A stretch of DNA of 64,000 nucleotides from contig NZ_FNEA01000022.1 of the NCBI RefSeq assembly GCF_900100045.1, forward strand, positions 1 through 64,000, written 5' to 3'. Positions 16,255-25,069 of this stretch are shown one piece after another; position 1 is the stretch's first letter; every line of letters begins with the position of its first letter. A model generated the notes under the pieces. The model was not told the DNA's origin, did not search any database, and saw only the letters and a list, made by a program, of their open reading frames with translations. The translations under genes were made by a program, and so were the position numbers. The stretch is from Paracoccus denitrificans (GTDB taxonomy: Bacteria > Pseudomonadota > Alphaproteobacteria > Rhodobacterales > Rhodobacteraceae).

Positions 16255-17783
16255 CGCCTGTCCTCCGGCCCCGTTTGGTTCAGCGGCAGCACCACCCGGA
16301 AGGTCGCGCCCGCGCCGTCTTCGACCAGTGCGATTTCCCCGCCGGCCCGTTCGACAAGCCGCTGGCTCAGCGCAAGGCCAAGGCCCGTGCCATCGGTGCG
16401 GGTGGTCGTGAAGGGCGTGAACAGGCGGGCGCGCAGGTCGGGCGGCACGCCCGGCCCGTTGTCGGAAACCTCCAGCACCGCCGTCCCTGCCTGCCGGCGC
16501 AGGTGCAAGGCCGCCCGGCCTTCGCGGCCCATGCCGGCCGTGGCCTCGATGGCATTGCGCAGCAGGTTGAAGACCACCTGCTCCATCTCGACCGGGTCCG
16601 CGAGGACCGGCACCGGCTGCCCGGGCAGGTCCAGGACCAGATGCAGGCCCTGGCTGGCGGCCTGCCGGGCAAGCAGCGCCTCGACATTGCGCAGGGCATC
16701 GCGCAGGTCGAAGGCCGATCCGGGTGCCTGCTGCGGGCGGGACCAGTTGCGGAACCGCTCCAGGATGGCCGAGGCGCGGCGGGCCTGCGTCACCGTATCG
16801 TCCAGAACCGGCGCCAGCGCGGCGGCATCGCCGCGCGCCAGCAGCCGGCGCCCGGCCTGCGCCTGGGCCAGGATCGCGGTCAGCGGCTGGGTCAACTCAT
16901 GCGTCAGGCCGCTGGCCATCTCTCCAAGCGCATTGACGCGCGAGGCATGGGCCAGGCGCGATTCCAGCGCGCTGAGCCGAGCCTGTTCCATCGCCTGCCG
17001 CGCCCGCGCCCGCTGGCGCAGGGCCGACAGCCCGCCCAGCCAGGCCAGGCCGGCAGCCAGCAGGATCAGCCCGGTCCGCAGCGGGGGGAACAGATCGGCC
17101 CACCCGATCACCATGCCGGTGTCCAGGCGCAGGGGCTGCGAGATGCTGCCCAACCCCTTCGAGAATTGCGCCCCCTCCACCGTGGCGCCCTTGCGGAACA
17201 GGGTCGGTCCATCCGGCAACGACAGCGCCAGCCCGACGCCGGGCCGGTCCCAGAACGCACCGGCCTCGTCCAGCAGCCGGGCGGCGTCGATCCCCAGCAT
17301 CAGCCCATAGCGCGCCGCGTCCGAATTGGGGCTGCGCTTGACCATGACGTAGTGGTCCGGCCTGTCGGGATGCGGCAGCAGCGCGATCTCGCCGCCCGAG
17401 GCCCGCGCCGCCGCGCGGATCTGGTCGGCCAGCGCCGGGCCGGGCGGCACGGTTCCCAGCGGCCGGGCCTGCGCATCAAGCGGCACCAGCCCGATCTCGT
17501 CGATGCGCGGATAAAAGCGCGTGATCGTTGCCGCAACGTCCAGAAACAGCGCCTGCCGCTGGTCGTCGCTGGCCACGGCGATGGCCGAAAGCGCCGTCAG
17601 ATGCGCGTCATGCTGGTCGGCCCGCTGCGAGGCGAGCCGGTGCAGGACGGCGCTTTCCTGCGCCAACTCGGCCATCAGCGCCCGCTGCTGCGCGACGGCC
17701 ATCCCCAGGACCGGCACAAGCAGCACAAGGCCGCCAAGAAGGGTCAGCTTGATCGGGTTTTCGGGAAACGGACGGCTGGTCAT
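16251..17783 (-). CDS. Membrane sensor histidine kinase
   Basis: A 510-residue kinase with transmembrane helices at about 10-31 and 236-253 enclosing a roughly 200-residue periplasmic sensor domain. The kinase core follows: H-box ASGLTHELTQPL (His295), N-box FNLLRNAIEA (Asn410), G1 DNGPGVPPD and G2 GTGLGLAL (465-472). It resembles DctB/FixL-type kinases in the catalytic half. The start at 17783 is the first ATG before the first membrane helix; longer readings run into non-coding DNA. It is translationally coupled to the response regulator. The signal is unknown; the adjacent secreted DUF336 protein is a candidate partner. Confidence 0.92.
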   Translation of the reverse strand: MTSRPFPENPIKLTLLGGLVLLVPVLGMAVAQQRALMAELAQESAVLHRLASQRADQHDAHLTALSAIAVASDDQRQALFLDVAATITRFYPRIDEIGLVPLDAQARPLGTVPPGPALADQIRAAARASGGEIALLPHPDRPDHYVMVKRSPNSDAARYGLMLGIDAARLLDEAGAFWDRPGVGLALSLPDGPTLFRKGATVEGAQFSKGLGSISQPLRLDTGMVIGWADLFPPLRTGLILLAAGLAWLGGLSALRQRARARQAMEQARLSALESRLAHASRVNALGEMASGLTHELTQPLTAILAQAQAGRRLLARGDAAALAPVLDDTVTQARRASAILERFRNWSRPQQAPGSAFDLRDALRNVEALLARQAASQGLHLVLDLPGQPVPVLADPVEMEQVVFNLLRNAIEATAGMGREGRAALHLRRQAGTAVLEVSDNGPGVPPDLRARLFTPFTTTRTDGTGLGLALSQRLVERAGGEIALVEDGAGATFRVVLPLNQTGPEDRR

Positions 17784-18119
17784 GGGGATATTGTGGCAGT
17801 TTCTGCATGCGACGGGAATCCCTGCGCGCCTCGCGCCGGAACGGAGCGGTCTTCGACCATGCTCAGGACGGGTAGGGATCGTTGCGGACCCGCGGCACCA
17901 GACTGCGGAGCCAGCGATGTTCGGAACCGCGATGCGTCCGGCCATGCCGGAGCCGATGAAAGCTCGTCGAGCCGCCTTGAGGCCCGCAAGGACCGGGCTG
18001 GTCGAGGCGCTGGATCGCCGCCCCTGCCGCGACTGCCATAGTCCCTTAGTTCTATTTCCGGACCTGGGGCCTCGCCCAAGGCCGTGGCCTGTGTGAGCCT
18101 TGCCGCGGGAGAGAGGAAG
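17784..18119. other. Divergent gap between sensor kinase and MoxR operon
   Basis: 336 bp separating leftward kinase/regulator genes from the rightward MoxR operon. It must hold both promoters, but I find no convincing -35/-10 pair. A small AT-richer patch at 18036-18060 (around TTAGTTCTATTT) is the best place for the rightward start. No gene seen. Confidence 0.35.
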
Positions 18120-19082
18120 ATGAATCAACTGGACAGGTTTTCCGGCAATCCCGTCGCCGCGCTGGTGCGGGAGGTCGCGGCGGGGCTGGTCGGCCACGAA
18201 CGCATGGTCGAGCGGTTGGTGATCGCCCTGCTGGCGGGGGGGCATGTGTTGCTGGAGGGACCGCCCGGCATCGCCAAGACCCGCGCGGTCAAGCGCCTGG
18301 CCGCGCATCTGCCTGGCAAACATGCGCGGATCCAGTGCACGCCCGACCTGCTGCCCTCGGACCTGACAGGCACGCAGGTCTTTCGTGCCGACACGGGCGG
18401 CTTCGACTTCGTGCCGGGGCCACTGTTCCATTCGCTGGTGCTGGTCGACGAGATCAACCGCGCCCCGCCCAAGGTCCAGTCGGCGCTGCTGGAGGCGATG
18501 GCCGAGCATCAGGTGACGACCGGCGGCACGACGCGGCCCTTGCCCGATCCCTTCATGGTGGTCGCCACCCAGAACCCGATCGAGCATGAGGGCACCTTTC
18601 CGCTGCCCGAGGCGCAGATGGACCGCTTTCTGCTGCATCTGTTCCTGGACATGCCGGATGCCCGGGCGGAACGGGCGATCCTCGATCTGGTCGAGGCAGA
18701 GACGATGGCCCCCGCGACCGCCATCGAGGCGGTGATCGCCGATGCCGACATCCATGCCGCGCGGCGGGCGGTGGCCGGCGTCCACCTGGCCCCGGCGCTG
18801 AAGGACTTCATTGTCAGGCTGGTAATGGCGACGCGGGCGGGCGGTGATGTCGCGGATCGGATCGAGCATCCTGTCTCGCCCCGCGGCACGCTGGCGCTGG
18901 CCGCAGCCGCCCGTGCCCGCGCATGGCTGCACGGCCGCGACCATGCGCTGCCCGAGGATGTCGAGGATCTGGCCGAGGACGCGCTGGCCCACCGCCTTGT
19001 CCCCAACTGGCAGGCGACCAGCGAGGGGTGGAACGGCCGCGGCCTGATCGCCGAGATCCTGCGCAAGGTCCGGCCGTGGTAG
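18120..19082 (+). CDS. MoxR-type AAA+ ATPase
   Basis: A 320-residue AAA+ ATPase thought to act as a chaperone for assembling or activating partner proteins, working with the VWA proteins encoded downstream. Walker A EGPPGIAKT at residues 46-54, Walker B LVLVDEINRAPP (Asp110, Glu111), sensor segment VVATQNPIEHEGTFPLPEAQMDRF and the C-terminal lid HPVSPRGTLAL are all present. GAGAGGAAG precedes ATG 18120. It heads a run of seven genes that overlap or abut. MoxR operons occur in methanol oxidation loci (mxaR) and in Bat stress operons; gene order here fits the Bat type better. Confidence 0.93.
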   Translation: MNQLDRFSGNPVAALVREVAAGLVGHERMVERLVIALLAGGHVLLEGPPGIAKTRAVKRLAAHLPGKHARIQCTPDLLPSDLTGTQVFRADTGGFDFVPGPLFHSLVLVDEINRAPPKVQSALLEAMAEHQVTTGGTTRPLPDPFMVVATQNPIEHEGTFPLPEAQMDRFLLHLFLDMPDARAERAILDLVEAETMAPATAIEAVIADADIHAARRAVAGVHLAPALKDFIVRLVMATRAGGDVADRIEHPVSPRGTLALAAAARARAWLHGRDHALPEDVEDLAEDALAHRLVPNWQATSEGWNGRGLIAEILRKVRPW

Positions 19083-19918
19083 CCGCGGCTCTGGATCATC
19101 CTGGCCTGCGCCTGACCGCCGCCGAACTGATCGCGCTGCGCCCGCCGCCCCGTGCCGGCCGACACCGTCCGGCCAGCCGGCGCCCCGGCGCCGTCCCGGC
19201 GCGCGTGGCGGGGCAGGGCATGGACCTGCGCGAGATCCGCGCCTTTGCCGAGGGCGACGACCTGCGCCGCATCGACCCCGGCGCCACCGCCCGCACCGGC
19301 CAGCTTCACGTCCGCAGCTTTCACGAGGATCGCGACGACACCACCCTGCTGATCGCCGATTTCCGCCACGCGATGCTGTGGGGCACGGGATCGGCGCTGC
19401 GTTCGGTCCGGGCGGCGCGCTGGCTTGCGCGGATCGGCTGGCAGGCGGTGGCGCGGGGGGCCTCGGTCGCGTTGATGGCGGTCGGGGACGGCGTGCCGGC
19501 GCTGCTGGGCGCCGGAACGGGCGCGGCGCAGATGCAGGCGCTGGCGAGCCTGATGGCGCGGGCCCATGACGCTGCGCTGGACCTTTGCCCGCACCGGGCC
19601 GACCTTGCCCCCGCGCTGGCGCAGGCGCGGCGGATGGTGCCGCCGGGCGGGCAGGTGCATCTGGCGACCGGACCCGACGGGCTTGCCGGTGCCGGTGCCG
19701 ATGCCGCGCTGTCGCGACTGGCCCGCGGCCGCCGGATGCGCGTGCATCTGATCCTCGATCCCGCCGAGACCGTCCCGCCCGACACGGCGCTGTCGGTCAG
19801 CAACGGCCATGCGACGCGCCACGGCCGGCTTTCCTCCCTGGACCCGTTGCCGCTGATCGCCCATCTGCGCGGTCTTGGGGCGGAAGCCGAAACGGTCATG
19901 CCCGATGACACGGGCTGA
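19076..19918 (+). CDS. DUF58 domain protein
   Basis: A 280-residue cytoplasmic DUF58 protein, a family with a degenerate VWA-like fold that almost always follows moxR. Diagnostic segments are GMDLREIRAFAEGDDLRRIDPGATARTGQLHV split across residues 45-76, with the R-x-F-x-E-G-D core, then FHEDRDDTTLLIADFRHAM. The start is a GTG at 19076 inside the last codons of moxR; no ATG fits before the conserved core. Probable partner of MoxR in protein maturation. Exact role in the family is not established. Confidence 0.85.
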   Translation: MVAAALDHPGLRLTAAELIALRPPPRAGRHRPASRRPGAVPARVAGQGMDLREIRAFAEGDDLRRIDPGATARTGQLHVRSFHEDRDDTTLLIADFRHAMLWGTGSALRSVRAARWLARIGWQAVARGASVALMAVGDGVPALLGAGTGAAQMQALASLMARAHDAALDLCPHRADLAPALAQARRMVPPGGQVHLATGPDGLAGAGADAALSRLARGRRMRVHLILDPAETVPPDTALSVSNGHATRHGRLSSLDPLPLIAHLRGLGAEAETVMPDDTG

Positions 19919-20234
19919 TCTGGTCGCCGCGCTGTCGCCCAGCCGCCTGCCGCCCTCGCTCCAGATGCTCGGCTGGCGCGAGGGGGTGGCGCTGTTCGGG
20001 CTGGGCCTGCTGGCCGGGGTGCTGCTGGTCTGGCTGCTCTTGCCGTTGCTGACGCGCCGCCGCTCGATCCGTGCCCGCATTCGCGCGACGCGCGGGCTGG
20101 AGGCCGAGGAGCGGCTGCTGGCCATCGCCCGCATCCTCGGCCGCCTGCCCAGGGCGCTGCGCCCCGCGGCCTATGGCGCGGCTCCCATGCCGGCCGAGGA
20201 CGAGGTGGAGCGGCTGGCAAGGAGCCGGAAATGA
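19905..20234 (+). CDS. DUF4381-like small membrane protein
   Basis: A 109-residue protein with one strong transmembrane helix (about residues 27-48, WREGVALFGLGLLAGVLLVW) followed by RRRSIRARIRATRG and a charged cytoplasmic tail. Small single-helix proteins of this kind (DUF4381) sit between the DUF58 and first VWA gene in MoxR operons. ATG 19905 overlaps the end of the DUF58 gene and its stop overlaps the start of the next gene by ATGA. Assigned mainly from position and topology. Confidence 0.75.
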   Translation: MTRADLVAALSPSRLPPSLQMLGWREGVALFGLGLLAGVLLVWLLLPLLTRRRSIRARIRATRGLEAEERLLAIARILGRLPRALRPAAYGAAPMPAEDEVERLARSRK

Positions 20235-21079
20235 GCTTTGCCTGGCCGCTTGCCTTCCTGCTTCTGCCCCTGCCGCTGCTGATCCGCCTGCTGCCGCCCG
20301 CGGCCGCGCGGGGCGGGCTGCGGGTGCCGGCGCATATCTTCATGGGCGTCGTCGCGCAAAGGGGGACGGGCCGCGGCCGGCTGCTCGCGGGGCTGGCATG
20401 GGCGGCTCTGGTGATCGCCGTCGCGGGGCCGCAGGTCAGCCGGATCAGCGACATGCTGCCCGCCTCGGGGCGCGACATCGTGCTGGCGATCGACCTGTCC
20501 GGCAGCATGCAGAAAGAGGATTTCCAGCTCGACGGCCAGCCCATCTCGCGGCTGGATGCGGTCAAGCGCACCGCCTCGCGCTTTGTCGCGGCGCGGCGGG
20601 GGGACCGGATCGGGCTGGTGATCTTTGGCGACCGCGCCTATTTCGCCCAGCCGCTGACCTTCGACGTCGATGCCGTCGCCCGCGCCGTCGACGAGGCGCA
20701 GATCGGGATTTCGGGTCGCGCCACGGCGATCTCGGACGGGCTGGGCCTGGCGATGAAGCGGCTTGCCGCCAGCGAGGCACCGACGCGGGTGGTCGTGCTC
20801 ATGTCGGACGGGGTCGATACGTCGGGCAACGTGCAGGCGGTCGATGCGGCACGGCTGGCGGCGGGCCATGGCATCCGCATCCACACCATCGCGCTTGGCC
20901 CCGAGGATCTGGAGAACCAGCCCCGATCCCGGGACGCGGTCGACACGAAAACCCTGCGCGAAGTGGCCGAACTCAGCGGCGGCACGGCCTTTCGCGTGCG
21001 CGGCATGGCGGATCTGGAGGCCATGGCGGCCAGCCTCGACAGGTTGGAGCCGAACCCGGCCGAGCGGCCGCCGATGTGA
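20231..21079 (+). CDS. VWA-domain protein, BatA-like, C-terminally cut by an in-frame stop
   Basis: A 282-residue protein with two N-terminal membrane helices (about 4-24 and 50-66) and a von Willebrand A domain whose metal site AIDLSGSMQ (88-92) is intact. Bat-type VWA proteins usually end in a second membrane anchor. Here a TGA at 21077-21079 ends the frame, yet the same frame continues for exactly 25 codons starting YWHALWPWP, a hydrophobic helix ending WRRG, to another TGA (21155-21157) that overlaps the next ATG as ATGA, like the operon's other junctions. I infer the ancestral gene ran to 21157 and the TGA is a nonsense change or sequencing error. The truncated protein may still fold. 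Confidence 0.85.
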   Translation: MSFAWPLAFLLLPLPLLIRLLPPAAARGGLRVPAHIFMGVVAQRGTGRGRLLAGLAWAALVIAVAGPQVSRISDMLPASGRDIVLAIDLSGSMQKEDFQLDGQPISRLDAVKRTASRFVAARRGDRIGLVIFGDRAYFAQPLTFDVDAVARAVDEAQIGISGRATAISDGLGLAMKRLAASEAPTRVVVLMSDGVDTSGNVQAVDAARLAAGHGIRIHTIALGPEDLENQPRSRDAVDTKTLREVAELSGGTAFRVRGMADLEAMAASLDRLEPNPAERPPM

Positions 21080-21153
21080 TATTGGCATGCGCTCTGGCCC
21101 TGGCCGGCCGCGGCGGCGCTGGTCCTGATGGCGCTGATCGGCTGGAGGCGCGG

Positions 21154-22023
21154 ATGATCCTGCTGCGTCCCCTGTGGCTTCTGGCCCTGCCCGCATTGGC
21201 GCTGTTGGCGCTGGCGGTCTGGCGACGCGGTCCCGATGCGGGCGGGTGGCAGGCCGTGCTGCCGCCGCATATGCGCGCGGGCCTGGCGGCACTGGGCCAG
21301 CTTGGCGCGGGCGCGGACCGGATGCGTTTCCTGCCGCTGACGGGGGCGGCCGCGCTGGTGGCGGGGCTGGCGGGGCCTGCGGTCCAGCGGGCGGATGCGC
21401 CGGTCTTTGCGCAAAGCGATGCGGTGGTGATCGCGATCGACATGTCGCCCTCGGTCGCGCAAGGGCCGGGGCTGAGCGATGCGCAGGCTGCCGCCGCCGG
21501 GCTGCTGACCCGTCTTGCCGGCCGTCCGGTCGCGCTGATCCTCTATGCGGGCGAGGCCTATGCGATTGCCGCCCCGACCGACGATCCCGCGACGCTGGAG
21601 ACGCAGATCTCGGTGCTGGACGGCGAAACCATGCCCGACGAAGGCTCGCGTCCCGCTGCCGCGATGGCGATGGCCGGGCAGTTGCTGCAGGGGTTGCGGC
21701 GCGCGGATCTCGTGCTGATCTCGGACGGGGGCGGCGTCGATCAGGCGGCGCAGGCCGAGGCCGCGCGATTGCAATCGGCGGGCGTGCGGATCTCGGCGCT
21801 GACGGTGTCGGGCGATCCGCCCTCGGACCCCGAGGCGCTTGGGACCATCGCCGACGGTCCCGTCGCGCGTTTCGACGACCTTGGCCCGGTGGTGCGGGCC
21901 TTGGCCTCGTCCGGGCTGGATCGCGATCCGGCCATGCGGTCGCTGCGATATCGCGATCTCGGGCCATGGCTGGCGCTGTTCGCCCTGCTGTCGCTGCTTT
22001 TGCAGTTTCGGAGGCTGGCATGA
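21154..22023 (+). CDS. VWA-domain protein, BatB-like
   Basis: A 289-residue membrane protein: N-terminal helices at about 3-22 and 60-75, a VWA domain with metal-site residues AIDMSPSVA (96-100) and LISDGGGVD, and a C-terminal helix (WLALFALLSLLLQFRR). It is the second of two tandem VWA genes, as in Bat operons, where they are thought to form a membrane complex served by MoxR. ATG 21154 overlaps the stop that would end an extended BatA; its own stop overlaps the TPR gene by ATGA. Longer upstream readings are in the wrong frame for the VWA pair. Confidence 0.88.
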   Translation: MILLRPLWLLALPALALLALAVWRRGPDAGGWQAVLPPHMRAGLAALGQLGAGADRMRFLPLTGAAALVAGLAGPAVQRADAPVFAQSDAVVIAIDMSPSVAQGPGLSDAQAAAAGLLTRLAGRPVALILYAGEAYAIAAPTDDPATLETQISVLDGETMPDEGSRPAAAMAMAGQLLQGLRRADLVLISDGGGVDQAAQAEAARLQSAGVRISALTVSGDPPSDPEALGTIADGPVARFDDLGPVVRALASSGLDRDPAMRSLRYRDLGPWLALFALLSLLLQFRRLA

Positions 22024-22631
22024 GGATGCCGGCCCTCCTGATGCTGGGCGTCGCCTGCCTTGCGCTGGCCGGCCCGGAGGCGCTGGGGCGGCTGGCATTG
22101 CTGGGCGGGCTGCCCGGCCTTGCCGTGCCGCTGCTGTCCGACCCGGTCGAAAAGGGCGTCGCGCTGTATCGCTCGGGCCGATACGACCGTGCCGACGCGG
22201 CCTTTGCCGCCTCGGGGCGCAGCCAGACCTACAACCGCGGCCTCAGCCTTGCCGCGATCGGGGAATATCCGCTGTCGGTGGCCTATTTCGATGCGGTCCT
22301 GTTCGCCAATCCCGCCGATGCCGAGGCGCGGCGCAACCGGGAACTGGTCAGCGCGATGTATCCGCCGGCCCGCGGCGAAAGCGTGGTGCCGGGCCGGATC
22401 GAGGGGCACGGCGGCCTCGGCCCGGACCAGCAGACGCCGCAAACCTCGGCGGGCGTCCAGGACCCCGAGGCCCAACGCAAGGTCGAGGCGCGCGGCATCG
22501 TGGCAAGCGACGACTGGCTGGCGACGATCCAGGACGATCCGGGCGAATTTCTGAAACTGCGCCTGAAGGCGGAATACGACCGCCGTGCCGGGCAGGGCCT
22601 TATCCGCCCGCGCGAGGCCGAGCCATGGTGA
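22020..22631 (+). CDS. TPR-like protein, BatC position
   Basis: A 203-residue protein with an N-terminal signal or membrane segment (MRMPALLMLGVACLALAG) and a tetratricopeptide-like stretch: KGVALYRSGRYDRADAAF, YNRGLSLAAIGEYPLSVAYF and NPADAEARRN. The C-terminal half is polar with DDWLATIQDDPGEFLKLRLK, a segment common at the end of Bat TPR proteins. ATGA overlap with the BatB-like gene and overlap with the next start. Likely a periplasm-facing scaffold in the VWA complex; function in the family is not firmly known. Confidence 0.8.
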   Translation: MRMPALLMLGVACLALAGPEALGRLALLGGLPGLAVPLLSDPVEKGVALYRSGRYDRADAAFAASGRSQTYNRGLSLAAIGEYPLSVAYFDAVLFANPADAEARRNRELVSAMYPPARGESVVPGRIEGHGGLGPDQQTPQTSAGVQDPEAQRKVEARGIVASDDWLATIQDDPGEFLKLRLKAEYDRRAGQGLIRPREAEPW

Positions 22632-23821
22632 TCCGCGTCCTGTTCCTGCTGCTTCTGGCGGCGCTGCCGGTGCGGGCCGACAGCCTGCGCCTGGTCGTTC
22701 CCGACATGCGCCCCGTGGTGGGCGAGATGATTCCGGTCACGATCCGGGGCGAATATACCGGGCCGATCACGCTGGAAAAGATGACCTTCCCGGATTCGCC
22801 GGCCTATGACTGGATGCAGACCGCCCGCGACCGCTGGGCGGATGAGAGGGTGGACGGCAAGCTGTATCGCGTCTTCGAGCGGCGGATCGCCGTCTTTCCA
22901 CGCCAGCCCGGCACGCTGACCATCGGTCCGGTCACGCACCGTCTGACCAAGGCCGAGGGCACGACCCGGCCCGTCGTCGAGGTGGCGGCGCAGCCCGTGA
23001 CGCGTGCCGTGGCGGCCTATCCCGGGTCGGGGCGTTCGCTGGCTTCGGGGCGTGTGACGGTCAGGGACGAGTTCTCGACCGATCCCTCGCGGCTTGGCCC
23101 GTCCGAGTCCTTCACCCGTCGCATCACCCTGACCGCCGAGGGCAGCATGGCACATTTCCTGCCGCCGCGGCCGCTGATCCGCGAGCCCTGGCTGATCAGC
23201 TTTGCCGCCCCCGAGATCCGCGAGACGCGCCTGACCCCGCAGGGCCCGGTCGCCGTCGCCGTCTGGGAATGGAGCCTGCGCCCCCATACCGGCGAGGTCG
23301 GTTCGCTGACGCCGATCCAGTTTCCCTGGTTCAACACCCAGGTCCGCGAGATGCGCGGTGCCGTGACCCTGCCTGTCGAGATCGGGATCGCCGGCTTTGG
23401 CGACAATATCGGCGGCACGGCGAATTCATTGCGGCGGATGGTGCTGCAAGCGGCGGCCTGCGCCCTGGCCGGACTTGTCCTTGGGCTGGGCGCCGCGCTG
23501 GCCGGCCGCACGCCCGCGCCGCGGCGCTTGATCGGGCGGCTGCGGCGCCTGCTGCCCAACACCAAGGCCCGCGCCCTGCGCGATGCCGCGAAGGCGGGCG
23601 ACCTGATGGCCCTGCGCGCGGCGGCCGAGGCTTTCGTCATGGCCGAGGCGCGTCTTGGCCGCCGCACCGATCCCGCGCCGCTGCGCGCACTGGACGAGGC
23701 GCTGTTTCGCGCCGGGCCGGCCGGCGAATTCGACCGCCGCGACTTTCTGCGCCGCATGATGCGACGGCAGCGCGGAACCACCGACCCGGACAGGGCGCTC
23801 GCCGATCATCGGGGCTGGTAA
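22625..23821 (+). CDS. BatD-like oxygen/stress tolerance protein
   Basis: A 398-residue protein with a cleavable signal (VIRVLFLLLLAALPVRADS), a large periplasmic beta-rich region with QPGTLTIGPV and FNTQ segments typical of BatD, one membrane helix near residues 275-295 and a cytoplasmic tail rich in Arg/Ala. ATG 22625 overlaps the TPR gene. It closes the seven-gene operon. BatD proteins accompany BatA/B; the name comes from aerotolerance in Bacteroides, but the role in alphaproteobacteria is unclear. A hairpin follows at 23862-23882. Confidence 0.8.
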   Translation: MVIRVLFLLLLAALPVRADSLRLVVPDMRPVVGEMIPVTIRGEYTGPITLEKMTFPDSPAYDWMQTARDRWADERVDGKLYRVFERRIAVFPRQPGTLTIGPVTHRLTKAEGTTRPVVEVAAQPVTRAVAAYPGSGRSLASGRVTVRDEFSTDPSRLGPSESFTRRITLTAEGSMAHFLPPRPLIREPWLISFAAPEIRETRLTPQGPVAVAVWEWSLRPHTGEVGSLTPIQFPWFNTQVREMRGAVTLPVEIGIAGFGDNIGGTANSLRRMVLQAAACALAGLVLGLGAALAGRTPAPRRLIGRLRRLLPNTKARALRDAAKAGDLMALRAAAEAFVMAEARLGRRTDPAPLRALDEALFRAGPAGEFDRRDFLRRMMRRQRGTTDPDRALADHRGW

Positions 23822-23861
23822 GCCGTGACAGGAGAGGGGATATGGGGAGCTGCCTTCCCCT

Positions 23862-23882
23862 CCGATCCAGATCTCGGATCGG
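23862..23882 (+). terminator. Hairpin after the Bat operon
   Basis: CCGATCC (23862-23868), 7-base loop, GGATCGG (23876-23882). No T-run follows, so it is only a candidate terminator or mRNA 3' stabiliser for the MoxR/Bat transcript. Confidence 0.3.
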
Positions 23883-24045
23883 GTCCGGCGCTGCATAGCT
23901 GGAACCGGCGTCGGAGGGTGCGGTCGTCGCGGATGGGCGGAATGGAGGGATCGCAGGGCATGGCCGGCGATGCGCCTTCCGAGAGGCGACCCGCAGCCGG
24001 CCGGGACGGGCTGCGGGCTAGGTCGGGGTCGGGCAGGGATCGTGG

Positions 24046-24858
24046 TTACTGGAGGGCAGGGGCCGGGGCATTCTCGTCGAATTCCGGCAGGGCCTCCAGC
24101 TGTTCGCGTGTCCAGGGCAGGTAGATGCGGAGATCGGCATCCTTGCTGTAGACCACCAGATCGCCGATGGGGACCGCGACGCGATGCTCGCCTATGCCGA
24201 GGAAGCCGCCGACATCGATGATCGCGTGGCTGATCTCGGCCGTGCCCATCTGCTCGGGCTGGGCGTCGGTCGCCGTCTGCACCGGCGGAGTGGTGGCGTC
24301 GGTGGGCGTGGTGGTGCCGATATCCGAGCCGATATTCTCCATCCGGTCGGTATCGGCAGTGTCGGCGCCGCCTGCGGCATCTGCGGGTTCCGTCCCCATG
24401 TCGGGGGTCGCGGTCTCGGGGCTGGCCGTTTCGCCTTCGACCGCGCCGGTCGCGTCGCTTGCGCCGGGTTCCGGCTCCATCTCGGCCGCGCCGGGGGTCG
24501 GCTCGCTTGCTGCCGGGCTTTCGGGGGTCGCGCCGGCCTCCGGCATGGCCGCGCCTGCGTCGCCGCCTTGCAGCGAGGTCGTGCCGTTGGCGAAGACCAG
24601 CCCATGCACCTCGCCGATCTCGTCGCCGGCGGAGTCGTAGACGGTGGCGCCTTGCAGGGTCTCGGTCGTCAGGACCACCTCGCCTTCGACATAGCCTTCG
24701 GGCGGCGTGATCGCGGGCAGGGGCTCGGCGGCAGGCGTGGTGTCCTCGCCTATGGTCACGGGCGGGGTTTCGGTCTGCGGCGTTTCGGTCTGCTGGGCCA
24801 GGGCACCCGTCACGCTGAGCGCGGCGGCAAGGGCGGTGGTGGCAAACAGATGTTTCAT
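24046..24858 (-). CDS. Exported PRC-barrel protein with acidic low-complexity insert
   Basis: A 270-residue protein with a Sec signal (MKHLFATTALAAALSVTGALA) and a PRC-barrel domain split by a long low-complexity insert. First half: TTETLQGATVYDSAGDEIGEVHGLVF. The insert (about residues 98-210) is rich in Ala, Pro, Glu, Thr and Asp. Second half: ISHAIIDVGGFLGIGEHRVAVPIGDL. GAGGAGGAAACGAG precedes ATG 24858. A GGAAC-N16-GGTT promoter lies 43 bp upstream, so it is probably part of the EcfG general stress regulon. Exported PRC-barrel proteins are common in rhizobia and Rhodobacterales; function unknown. Confidence 0.85.
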   Translation of the reverse strand: MKHLFATTALAAALSVTGALAQQTETPQTETPPVTIGEDTTPAAEPLPAITPPEGYVEGEVVLTTETLQGATVYDSAGDEIGEVHGLVFANGTTSLQGGDAGAAMPEAGATPESPAASEPTPGAAEMEPEPGASDATGAVEGETASPETATPDMGTEPADAAGGADTADTDRMENIGSDIGTTTPTDATTPPVQTATDAQPEQMGTAEISHAIIDVGGFLGIGEHRVAVPIGDLVVYSKDADLRIYLPWTREQLEALPEFDENAPAPALQ

Positions 24859-24900
24859 CTCGTTTCCTCCTCTGGATGCGGGGTTCGCAATGGGCCGTTG

Positions 24901-24925
24901 AACCGTCTGGAAGATCGAATGTTCC
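24901..24925 (-). promoter_or_regulatory. EcfG-type promoter for the PRC-barrel gene
   Basis: On the minus strand GGAAC (complement of 24921-24925), 16 bases, GGTT (complement of 24901-24904). This fits the GGAAC-N16/17-CGTT consensus of alphaproteobacterial general stress sigma factors with one mismatch in the -10, and matches the two other copies at 26.9 kb in spacing and sequence. Confidence 0.7.
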
Positions 24926-25069
24926 CGCATTCCACCTTCACGGAGGCGTTAGAATGGACCATGCCATGCATTTCTCTTCTGAACGCGGCCACGCTGACCG
25001 GCACCAGATAAGGCAAGCCCGAGTATCGAGGGCGCCTGCGGGCACAGGCTGCGGCCGTGCCTTTCTCCT

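Noticed and set aside
16251..18992. A 913-codon kinase fusion reading through 17784-18992
   Set aside because: The extra 400 codons lie antisense to moxR and have no domain; the kinase starts at 17783.
18120..23821. Reading the MoxR operon as the methanol-oxidation mxaRSACKLD cluster
   Set aside because: Gene order (two tandem VWA genes, TPR, BatD-like) fits Bat operons, and no mxaF/J/G/I genes are present. Relation to methylotrophy stays possible but unsupported.
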